Assembly: GCA_029261375.1 (NCBI GenBank)
Contig: JAJDBL010000067.1
Span: 1 to 12,016, forward strand
DNA from: Nitrospirales bacterium
GTDB lineage: Bacteria; Nitrospirota; Nitrospiria; Nitrospirales; UBA2166
Length of the DNA: 12,016 bases
Reading direction: 5' to 3'
The position numbers were made by a program, and so were the translations under genes. Shown here piece by piece: positions 5,308 through 12,016 of the stretch. Below the pieces are notes generated by a model, which ran no database searches, was not told where the DNA came from, and saw only the letters and a program-made list of their open reading frames with translations. The number at the start of each line of letters is the position of its first letter. The first letter of the stretch is position 1.

Positions 5308-6807
5308 TTACCCGCCGAATGGCAGGGTAAAAGCGTGGGTCGTGGTAAGGAGGTTCAGGTCAAACATCTTCGTAGCATCGACCGTCCAGTCCATGAATGG
5401 CTTAGGCCAGATTCCTAGGATCAGTGTTCCGGCCATCGCGACGCCGATCGCGGTTTTCATCATGGGTGACACCGTCACCGGGGTGGGGTCGGTGGGCTCG
5501 TTGATGTACATTTTCTTTACGACGATCAAATAGTAGTACATGGAAATGACGACGTTGATCAGGCCAAAAACGACCAGGGTGATCAGCCCGGCTTCCATCG
5601 CCGCCACAAAGATGTACAGTTTCGCAATGAAGCCTGCCAATGGCGGCACGCCTGCTAAGGAAAGCAAAAACAGTAACATGGCAAACGCTAGAAACGGCGA
5701 GCGCCGATTAAGGCCATTGTAATCCTCAATCTCTTCGCTGTTGATGACATGGGCGACGGCGATTACGACGCCAAAAGCGCCGAGGTTCGCGAAGAGGTAC
5801 GCCCACAGATAAAACATGATGGATTCCCCACCCATCTTGCTCGCAGCGGCGAGCCCAATGACGACGTTCCCAATCTGAGCGATTCCAGAATACGCGAGCA
5901 GTCGCTTCATGTTGGTCTGTGCGATGGCGACGATATTTCCGTAGGTCATTGAAACAATTGCCACCAGTACTAACAGCCAGATCCACTCTGCTGCAAAGCC
6001 TGCGAGGGTGACGAAAAAGATCCGTAAGAGAATGGCAAGCGCTGCACCTTTTGGGGCCACCGACAAAAATGCAGTAACGGGCGTCGGAGCACCGTGATAG
6101 ATGTCTGGAATCCAGGTGTGGAGAGGAACCGCGCCAATTTTGAAGCCTAATGCAGCAAAGAGGAGGAGGAACCCAGCGATCAGCGCTACTGAGGGCTCAG
6201 TTCCCATCGCCTGAGCGATATCAGTCAGGATGAGTTTTCCGGTCGCCCCGTAAATTAAACTAATTCCGAACGCGAGCAGCGCCGCGGTGAATGCTCCGAG
6301 GATGAAGAACTTGAGACCGGCTTCGTTGGACTTCGCATCCTCGCGAAGATAAGCCACCAGGATGTAGAATCCAAAGGTGGTGAATTCCAGGGTCACGAAG
6401 ATACTGACGAGATCATTGGCTGACGCCATTAACATCGCGCCGAGCGCGGACATCAAGACGAGAAAATAGTATTCGCCTTTAAAGGCCGGAAATCGCTCGA
6501 CCGCCTCTATCGACATGGAGACGACGAGGATCGTCGACACTACGATGAATATTTTGAAATAGAGGGCCATGGGATCGAGGAGGTACATCCCATTGAACAA
6601 GCTTCCTGTCTTTCCGTTGATATAGAACCAGAAGAGGGTTACGAGTGTCGCGTAGAGTCCAAACACACTGAGATTGCCGATGTGTTTCTTGGAGATGCGT
6701 GACGGAACGGCATCCGCTGCGAGCAACATGCAGATCCATAGGGTCAGAAAGATCTCTGGTAATAGAAGGAGGAGGTCAGCCCCGGAAAGCTCGAGGGTAA
6801 AATTCAT
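5308..6807 (-). CDS. nuoN: NADH-quinone oxidoreductase subunit N (proton channel)
   Basis: A 499-residue protein of normal NuoN length with about 14 membrane segments, one of the antiporter-like subunits of the complex I membrane arm. The channel residues expected for NuoN are all present: E141 in TM5, K223 in TM7 (GFKIGAVPLHTW), K253 in TM8 (SVAPKGAALAILLR) and K396 in TM12 (AGFIAKLYIF). The broken-helix motif around VPLHTWIPDIYHGAP (227-241) is intact. In TM10 the frequent His is Gln311 (GIAQIGN), a variation common in bacterial NuoN. The start overlaps the nuoM copy 1 stop by four bases (ATGA), with a strong AGGAGG six bases upstream, so it is translationally coupled. It is the last gene of the visible operon. 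No defect seen. Confidence 0.95.
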   Translation of the reverse strand: MNFTLELSGADLLLLLPEIFLTLWICMLLAADAVPSRISKKHIGNLSVFGLYATLVTLFWFYINGKTGSLFNGMYLLDPMALYFKIFIVVSTILVVSMSIEAVERFPAFKGEYYFLVLMSALGAMLMASANDLVSIFVTLEFTTFGFYILVAYLREDAKSNEAGLKFFILGAFTAALLAFGISLIYGATGKLILTDIAQAMGTEPSVALIAGFLLLFAALGFKIGAVPLHTWIPDIYHGAPTPVTAFLSVAPKGAALAILLRIFFVTLAGFAAEWIWLLVLVAIVSMTYGNIVAIAQTNMKRLLAYSGIAQIGNVVIGLAAASKMGGESIMFYLWAYLFANLGAFGVVIAVAHVINSEEIEDYNGLNRRSPFLAFAMLLFLLSLAGVPPLAGFIAKLYIFVAAMEAGLITLVVFGLINVVISMYYYLIVVKKMYINEPTDPTPVTVSPMMKTAIGVAMAGTLILGIWPKPFMDWTVDATKMFDLNLLTTTHAFTLPFGG

Positions 6808-8498
6808 GGGCTTCCTCCTATGAGGAGAACCGCCCCACCCTCCCCCACAGAGGGGGGAGGGGTAAGAGCTGAAGTACTGATATCAGGGAATAAAACGGGT
6901 GACAGAGACGTAGAGGATAGGGCTTCGGTTCCGTGAATCTTTGCAAGGAGCGGCTCCACGCTGGATCCGATGACGTCGATGAGTTGGCCAGGGAAAATTC
7001 CGAAATAAATGGTGCATGCCATCATGACGATGAGCGGCATACGATTCACGAAGCCGTTGGTATCGCTCGTATGAGCCCATTTCAACTCTGCCTCGTACGG
7101 GATCTCTTGGTTCGGGTCTCGGAAAAATACGCCGCGAAGCATGCGGAGAAGATAGGCCAATGTCACCACAATACCCAGCACCGCTATGATGGTCTGGACA
7201 GGGTATTTATTCCAACTTCCCATCAAAATCATCAGTTCGCCAATGAAACTGACGGTTCCAGGCAGGCCAAACGACGCAGCAACGCCGACGACAAAGCAGC
7301 CGGTCGCAAACGGCATGGTTCGAGAGAGCCCACCGAGGGAGGGAATATCTCGCGTATGCGTTTGGTCGTATACCCAGCCAGCCAGCGCAAACAACAGACC
7401 GGTCGCCATCGCATGCGCGAACATGTAGAGCACCGCCCCGGTTAAGCTCACATAGGTGAGGGCTGCCATGCCTAAGAAGATGTATCCCATATGGCTGGAG
7501 CTGGAGTATCCGATGATGTATTTCGTGTCGTTCTGTGAATAGGCGACCCAGCCACCGTAGATGATGCTGAACACACACAGGACTGCCGCGATCGGCATGA
7601 GGTCTCGCGTGGCTTCAGGAAGGATCTCGTATCCCACACGAATGATTGAAAAATGCCCGAGTTTCATCAGCACGCCAGCGTGCAGCATGCTCGTGGCTGC
7701 CGGGGCCGCGGCGTGTCCGACGGGTGACCAGGAATGTAATGGCCACAGCGGGGCAATCGATGCGAACCCGAAGAAGATCAGGAGCCAAATGATTGTCGCC
7801 ATCGTACCGGAAAATTTCCCGTGTTCTGCCAACGTTGGAATATCAAACGTATTCAATCCTGAACCAACGTAGATCAGCAAAATCCCCATCAGCGCCACGA
7901 CTGCGCCCGCTGACAGAAACAGAACTAGTTTCATCGCCGCGTATTCTTTGCTGTTGGACGTGAAATTCAGGATGAACCCGACGAAATCACGTTTCTGTGT
8001 GTCCTTCATCTCGTTGTAGCTCTTGGTATGACTCCCCCACATTCCTAGCAGGAGATACATCGGAAGCACCGAAAGCTCATAGAAGAAATACAAGAAGAAC
8101 AAATCGAGCGATAGGTACACGCCAATCGTCGCGGCTGCCAGGATGAGCAATGAAACGTAGAACTCCTTGAGTCGATCTTTGATATGCCATGAGACAAAGA
8201 TGCCCGTGAACAGGAGTATCCCCGAAGCCAGGACCAATGGGACAGCAATCCCATCCACACCGAGCGCAAAGGAAATGCCGAGATTTCCCGACCATTCGAT
8301 ACGTTGGACGAATTGATACCCCCCAACGGTCGCATCATAGGCATAGAGTAGATAGAACGAGAGAATGAACGATACAAACGATGAGCCTGCGGCGATCATC
8401 TGTATGAGGAACCGCTGCTGATTCGGAATAAAAATCAGCACAATGGCACCAACGATCGGTGCAAACAGAATTAGTGGAAGAAGCCAGGCGTCAATCAT
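6804..8498 (-). CDS. nuoM: NADH-quinone oxidoreductase subunit M, copy 1 (divergent, TM7 lysine missing)
   Basis: A 564-residue NuoM-family antiporter-like subunit, longer than the roughly 500 usual. Conserved are E141 in TM5 (FYELSVLPMYLL), K279 in TM8 (AGVLMKLGHF), H336 (SSSSHMGY), H362 (FAHAMATGLLF) and E421 in TM12 (SFIGELMIL). The TM7 lysine, K234 in E. coli NuoM and essential there, is absent: the motif reads GFASIAPLWPLHSW with I248 in its place. The adjacent motif is SPVGHAAAPAATS instead of LPDAHVEAPTAGS. The TM5-TM6 loop (about 155-187) is some 20 residues longer than usual. The last 20 or so residues (TPPPSVGEGG onward) are encoded by a G/C-rich palindrome and look repeat-derived. 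The start overlaps the nuoM copy 2 stop by four bases. Membership in the family is certain; whether it pumps is open. Confidence 0.93.
   Translation of the reverse strand: MIDAWLLPLILFAPIVGAIVLIFIPNQQRFLIQMIAAGSSFVSFILSFYLLYAYDATVGGYQFVQRIEWSGNLGISFALGVDGIAVPLVLASGILLFTGIFVSWHIKDRLKEFYVSLLILAAATIGVYLSLDLFFLYFFYELSVLPMYLLLGMWGSHTKSYNEMKDTQKRDFVGFILNFTSNSKEYAAMKLVLFLSAGAVVALMGILLIYVGSGLNTFDIPTLAEHGKFSGTMATIIWLLIFFGFASIAPLWPLHSWSPVGHAAAPAATSMLHAGVLMKLGHFSIIRVGYEILPEATRDLMPIAAVLCVFSIIYGGWVAYSQNDTKYIIGYSSSSHMGYIFLGMAALTYVSLTGAVLYMFAHAMATGLLFALAGWVYDQTHTRDIPSLGGLSRTMPFATGCFVVGVAASFGLPGTVSFIGELMILMGSWNKYPVQTIIAVLGIVVTLAYLLRMLRGVFFRDPNQEIPYEAELKWAHTSDTNGFVNRMPLIVMMACTIYFGIFPGQLIDVIGSSVEPLLAKIHGTEALSSTSLSPVLFPDISTSALTPPPSVGEGGAVLLIGGSP
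6838..6861. repeat. G/C-rich REP-like palindrome inside the end of nuoM copy 1
   Basis: CCCTCCCCC (6838-6846) and GGGGGAGGG (6853-6861) form a perfect 9-bp inverted repeat with a 6-base loop. The type resembles dispersed REP-like palindromes of many bacterial chromosomes. It is read through as coding sequence (TPPPSVGEGG) close to the stop of nuoM copy 1 and about 30 bases ahead of the nuoN start, leaving the frame open. Confidence 0.6.
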
Positions 8499-10072
8499 CG
8501 AACTATGGCAAACCTCGTGGCAGGGTCCAGACGATCAACTACCGCCTGAACCGATGCGTCCATCATGTCAAAAAACGGTGCCGGATAGAGTCCAATCCAA
8601 AAAATCATACTCGTTAACGACAGGGCGATGACCCATTCTCTTGGATTGAGGTCTCGTAAGCTCGCCACAGGCCGCTCACCCCCACGATCATCTTTGATGA
8701 CCGTCTGTTGGGGTGGAGCCAACATGGCCCGTTCGTAATACCACAGAATATACGCTAATCCTAAGATCACCCCGACCACCCCGACGGCACCAAATGACCA
8801 ATGAACTTGGAAGGCGCCGAGAAGAATCAAGAACTCTCCCACAAACCCATTGGTTCCCGGAAAGCCAACTGAGGCCAGTCCGATCACGACAAAGAAGCCT
8901 CCGAGCGCGGGCATGGGTTTGATGAGTCCGCCATATTGGGTCAGATCGGAGTGCAATCCTCGGGAGTAGAGAAACCCTGCAATAAAAAAGAGGCCTGCGG
9001 TGGTGAAGGCCAGATTGATCATCTGCAATAACCCACCCTGCATGCCGTGAAAGTTCAGTGCAAATAGGCCAAGAACGACAAAACCAAGATGGCTAATACT
9101 CGAAAATGCGAGCAGGCGTCGTAAGTCTGACTGAGCAAGTGCAACAAACGCGCCATAGATGATGCCGACCAGCGCCAGAATCGAAAGCGGGACCAGGAGT
9201 ACTTGCGAGGCATCAGGAAGCAGCGGAATACTAAACCGCAAGAATCCATACGTGCCTAACTTAATTCCAGCCAAGGCCACGGATACCGCAACGGGGCCAG
9301 AGGTCAACGCGTCCGCAAGCCAGGTATGGAATGGAAAGATGGGTGCCTTGAATGCAAAACCGAAAAATAGGAGCCAGAAGACAAGCATCTGTCGGTCTTC
9401 TTCCATAGGAACAGTGAGCAGCGTGAGAAGATCAAAGGAGTGCTCGGGCTGTATGCCTTGTGCGAGCGCGACCTCTTGATAATTCAAATCTAGGACGATG
9501 ATCCCGACCAGCATCAATACACTACCCGTCAGGGTATACAGGACATATTTGAGTGCCGCATGCTCCCGAAGGTTGCCGCTTCCCCATAGCTTGATCAGGA
9601 AATAGCTTGGGATAAGCATGAGCTCCCAGAAGACAAAGAACAGGACAAGGTCCAACGACACGAGAATGCCCATGACCGTCGATTGGAGAGCGAGCAAGGC
9701 CATGACATAGACTTTAATTTTTTCAATCGTCAGATCCCACGAGAACAGCATGGTGAGAAACGATAACAATGCAGTCACGCCAACAAACAGCACACTGATG
9801 CCATCGATGCCGAGGTGATAGCTGACGCCGATTGATGGAATCCAGTCTATTTGCTCAACAAACTGCATTGCGGCGGTGTGCGTCTTAAACGTCAAGAGAA
9901 GCCAAACCGTGAGCGCCAGCTCAATACCGGTTACTGCAATTGCCGCAACGCGGACGAGGATCTCGTCGGATTTCAACATCCAGATCACGAACGCTCCTAC
10001 CAGTGGGAAGAACACTAGGACGGAGAGAATCGGGAATCCGATCTGTGGGGTTGCGAATATTTCTTCAAGCAT
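8495..10072 (-). CDS. nuoM: NADH-quinone oxidoreductase subunit M, copy 2
   Basis: A 525-residue NuoM homologue with about 14 membrane segments. It keeps the canonical channel residues: E150 in TM5 (FWELMLIPSYFLI), K242 in TM7 (GFAFKAPIFPFHTW), K271 in TM8 (AGIKLGTYGFLRF) and E413 in TM12 (NGFVGEFLILLGA), plus H328 (SSISHLGF). The TM11 histidine (H348 in E. coli NuoM, in a QMIAHGLS motif) is replaced: the motif reads QMINLAFTTAG with L354. It is clearly a different lineage from copy 1, not a recent duplicate, since loops and motifs differ throughout. An in-frame stop lies just before the ATG at 10072, so that start is the first possible; no good ribosome site precedes it, because the upstream gap is filled by a palindromic repeat and a run of T. 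The stop overlaps the copy 1 start. Confidence 0.94.
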   Translation of the reverse strand: MLEEIFATPQIGFPILSVLVFFPLVGAFVIWMLKSDEILVRVAAIAVTGIELALTVWLLLTFKTHTAAMQFVEQIDWIPSIGVSYHLGIDGISVLFVGVTALLSFLTMLFSWDLTIEKIKVYVMALLALQSTVMGILVSLDLVLFFVFWELMLIPSYFLIKLWGSGNLREHAALKYVLYTLTGSVLMLVGIIVLDLNYQEVALAQGIQPEHSFDLLTLLTVPMEEDRQMLVFWLLFFGFAFKAPIFPFHTWLADALTSGPVAVSVALAGIKLGTYGFLRFSIPLLPDASQVLLVPLSILALVGIIYGAFVALAQSDLRRLLAFSSISHLGFVVLGLFALNFHGMQGGLLQMINLAFTTAGLFFIAGFLYSRGLHSDLTQYGGLIKPMPALGGFFVVIGLASVGFPGTNGFVGEFLILLGAFQVHWSFGAVGVVGVILGLAYILWYYERAMLAPPQQTVIKDDRGGERPVASLRDLNPREWVIALSLTSMIFWIGLYPAPFFDMMDASVQAVVDRLDPATRFAIVR

Positions 10073-10098
10073 GATTCAAAAAAAGCATTCTTCCACTT

Positions 10099-10160
10099 GT
10101 CATTCCGGGCTTGACCCGGAATCCAGCCTCTTCCTGGATTCCCGCTTTTGCTGGAATGAC
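10099..10160. repeat. REP-like double-hairpin repeat between the MrpD/NuoL-like gene and nuoM copy 2
   Basis: A 62-base palindromic element. Outer arms GTCATTCC (10099-10106) and GGAATGAC (10153-10160) are perfectly inverted. Inner arms GGAATCCAG (10118-10126) and CTGGATTCC (10134-10142) are too. Each half also folds alone: ATTCCGGG (10102-10109) with CCCGGAAT (10115-10122), and ATTCCCGC (10138-10145) with GCTGGAAT (10150-10157, one mismatch). This is the form of the widespread 'GTCATTCC...GGAATCCAG' chromosomal repeats. It fills the only large gap (119 bases) in the operon. Confidence 0.8.
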
Positions 10161-10191
10161 GGATGTTGAAAGCGGAATCCTGATCGATTCA

Positions 10192-12016
10192 TCATTTAAA
10201 AATGTTCCCCGTTGGTGCACCGTAGAACCAAATCCACGTTAACGAGAGACCCGTGAGGACGACGAAACCCCAGATGAGCGTCAACGCATAGTGGTGTACC
10301 ATCCCGGTCTGCAATAGCTTCAGCACCCGTGCCCAAATGTGATAGGCATACCCTGTCCAGTTGAGGCCGGCGTACACGACATTCTTTTCAACCCATGCCG
10401 TGGCATTTGCGCAGGCGCCGTTCATCGTTCCCACACCGTTGACGGCACGATCCATCACATGCCGATCAAACGCATACGACCAGGTCGCGACTCGTTTAGT
10501 CGCGTTGATCACGACGGATCGATACGCACCGCCAATCATGGTTTCCATGGCAACGATCGGTTTGTCCGCGAACCACTGGAAACCCTGACCACCCCGTCGA
10601 TAAAACCAGTCGGTATCCAATGAAATCGTTTTGGTCCGTTGCAGTGGGCCAAGCAACAGGAAGAACGCCAGGGCGGAGAACATCAAAATCTGCATCTGGC
10701 TTACGACGTGATCCAGCGTGTACGGGATGAAGCCGACTTGATTGGCAAGGAATCCAGAGAGCCATACCAATTGTGTTGGGTTAAGGGCATGGTCCACCTG
10801 AAACGGAAGAAGTGCGTAGAGAAACCCAGGGAATACGCCCAGGAAGATACACAGAAATGACAGGAACGCCATGGCGAGCAACATATTCTTCGGTGGTTCC
10901 TTGGGACGCATGCCGGAATCTTTTGCGAAGAACACGAACCAGGGGAACTTAATGCCCGCGTGTAGAAAGACGCCTGCCGAAGCGAGCACAAGCATGAGCC
11001 AGACGATCACCATGCCCTGGTCGCCTGCCGCTTGGAGAATTAACGATTTACTGACAAATCCGCCGGTGAACGGGAACGCGGATATCGCGAGGGCTCCGAC
11101 GACTCCAAATATCATGGTCAGCGGCATTGTCTTATAGAGCCCGCCAAGATCCGTACACTTACTCTTTCCAGTCATATACAGGACAGATCCTGCAGACATG
11201 AAGAGCAGAGCCTTGTAGAGAATGTGACAGAACGCATGCGCAGCCGTCCCGTTCAGTGACATCTCTGTTCCAATCCCGATGCCGGTGATCATGAATCCGA
11301 CTTGGTTGATAATGCTGTACGCGAGGATGCGCCGCATGTCGTTTTCCAGAATCGCCCACACGATTCCGTAGAGGGTCATCCCAACGCCGCACCAAATTAG
11401 AAGTTCCGTTCCTGAAAAGCCTCGCGCAAGCACATACACTGCAGTTTTCGTGGTGAACGCGCTCAAGATCACTGACCCGGTGACCGTCGCCTCTGGATAC
11501 GCATCAGGTAGCCACGCGCTGAGTGGTGGAATTGCCGCATTCAAGATGAACCCGATAAAGATCAACCAGGAAGCCAAGCCATCCAGCTCCATCCAGACGA
11601 AGGCGCTCGACCCCGTCGTTGTAATTTGCACGACGATGCCGCCTAAGAGCGCGAGCCCGCCGAAGATATGGACCAAGAGATATCGAAATGCAGAGTCTTG
11701 CGCGCGTTGAGTTCTTCTCGCCAAAATTAAATAGACAGAAGAAAACGCCATGAGTTCCCAGAAAATGAACAATGTAAGCAGATCGCCCGCGAACACCACT
11801 CCCAACGAGCTTCCGGAGTAGACAAACGTGGCGATGTGCTCATCCGGTTTTTCCAGATGGAGTGAATAGAGAATTCCAGCGAACGTATTGATCACGAAGA
11901 TGTACGCGAACACCATTGTCCATGAATCAACTTGGCCGAATATCAGTTGCTGACCAAGAAAGTTCGTCACCCAGTGCGTGCCGTGCTGCATCGTTAAGAG
12001 ATCGACGAACGCGACG
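10192..12016 (-). CDS. MrpD/NuoL-like proton-translocating subunit (5' end outside the window)
   Basis: The minus-strand frame is open to the right edge. An internal ATG at 11991 would give 599 residues, but the eight codons before it read VAFVDLLT without a stop and the first membrane helices expected for the family are missing, so the gene probably starts outside. Numbering from that ATG: E79 in TM5 (FIFWELMAF), K182 in TM8 (SAFTTKTAVYVLARGF), K260 in HILYKALLFMSAGSVL and K315 in TM12 (GGFVSKSLIL). The core resembles MrpD-type Na+/H+ antiporter subunits, while the C-terminus is NuoL-like: after the last core helix comes a LDTDWFYR motif, an amphipathic stretch with AVNGVG, LLQTGMVHHYAL, and a terminal membrane helix. 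This tail could be the lateral helix that clamps neighbouring channels. Asn151 replaces the TM7 lysine. First gene of the visible operon. Confidence 0.88.
   Translation of the reverse strand, partial: VAFVDLLTMQHGTHWVTNFLGQQLIFGQVDSWTMVFAYIFVINTFAGILYSLHLEKPDEHIATFVYSGSSLGVVFAGDLLTLFIFWELMAFSSVYLILARRTQRAQDSAFRYLLVHIFGGLALLGGIVVQITTTGSSAFVWMELDGLASWLIFIGFILNAAIPPLSAWLPDAYPEATVTGSVILSAFTTKTAVYVLARGFSGTELLIWCGVGMTLYGIVWAILENDMRRILAYSIINQVGFMITGIGIGTEMSLNGTAAHAFCHILYKALLFMSAGSVLYMTGKSKCTDLGGLYKTMPLTMIFGVVGALAISAFPFTGGFVSKSLILQAAGDQGMVIVWLMLVLASAGVFLHAGIKFPWFVFFAKDSGMRPKEPPKNMLLAMAFLSFLCIFLGVFPGFLYALLPFQVDHALNPTQLVWLSGFLANQVGFIPYTLDHVVSQMQILMFSALAFFLLLGPLQRTKTISLDTDWFYRRGGQGFQWFADKPIVAMETMIGGAYRSVVINATKRVATWSYAFDRHVMDRAVNGVGTMNGACANATAWVEKNVVYAGLNWTGYAYHIWARVLKLLQTGMVHHYALTLIWGFVVLTGLSLTWIWFYGAPTGNIFK

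Noticed and set aside
6933..7445. Plus-strand 170-codon open frame
   Set aside because: It is antisense to nuoM copy 1 in a highly conserved membrane-protein region and has the arginine/histidine-rich look of a shadow frame.
9876..10169. Plus-strand frame ending in a CHSGLDPES-like peptide
   Set aside because: It is antisense to nuoM copy 2 and reads through the REP-like repeat; this peptide is the usual artefact of translating that repeat.

Overview
The window looks like chromosomal DNA from a Nitrospira-type bacterium (phylum Nitrospirota). That is an inference. It rests on a run of proton-channel genes with two nuoM copies, an arrangement described for Nitrospira, and on the general look of the proteins. 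No marker gene here fixes the taxonomy.

Left part (1-3532), mixed housekeeping and accessory genes. The start of an aldehyde dehydrogenase gene runs off the left edge on the minus strand. Divergent from it is a two-gene plus-strand unit: an unrecognised acidic 142-residue protein followed six bases later by apaG. Next, on the minus strand, is an EgtD-like histidine-betaine methyltransferase. Divergent from it, across 123 bases holding a good sigma70-type promoter, is a heme-oxygenase-like diiron oxidase (HDO). The EgtD-like/HDO pair, with no EgtB beside it, is the best candidate for an undescribed small-molecule pathway.

Middle part (3533-5307). A minus-strand Fic-domain AMP-transferase-type gene with a self-inhibitory motif looks like an accessory insertion. 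Its 3' end carries a terminator-like hairpin facing the HDO gene. Upstream of it are 351 AT-rich bases with no gene. They hold two copies, exactly 142 bases apart, of a three-part palindromic element resembling operators or recombinase core sites.

Right part (5308-12016), one minus-strand operon read from right to left: an MrpD/NuoL-like subunit (5' end off the window), NuoM copy 2, NuoM copy 1 and NuoN. All are membrane proton-channel subunits of the complex I/Mrp family. The last three genes overlap by four bases. Duplicated NuoM fits the reported '2M' complex I, thought to pump more protons per electron pair, or an Mrp/complex I hybrid. Residue comparison shows that the channel lysine of TM7 is missing in NuoM copy 1 and in the MrpD/NuoL-like subunit, and the TM11 histidine is missing in NuoM copy 2. 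Two REP-like palindromes have entered the operon: one in the only large gap, and one inside the end of nuoM copy 1, where it is translated as a C-terminal tail.

No tRNA, rRNA, CRISPR array or insertion sequence was seen.
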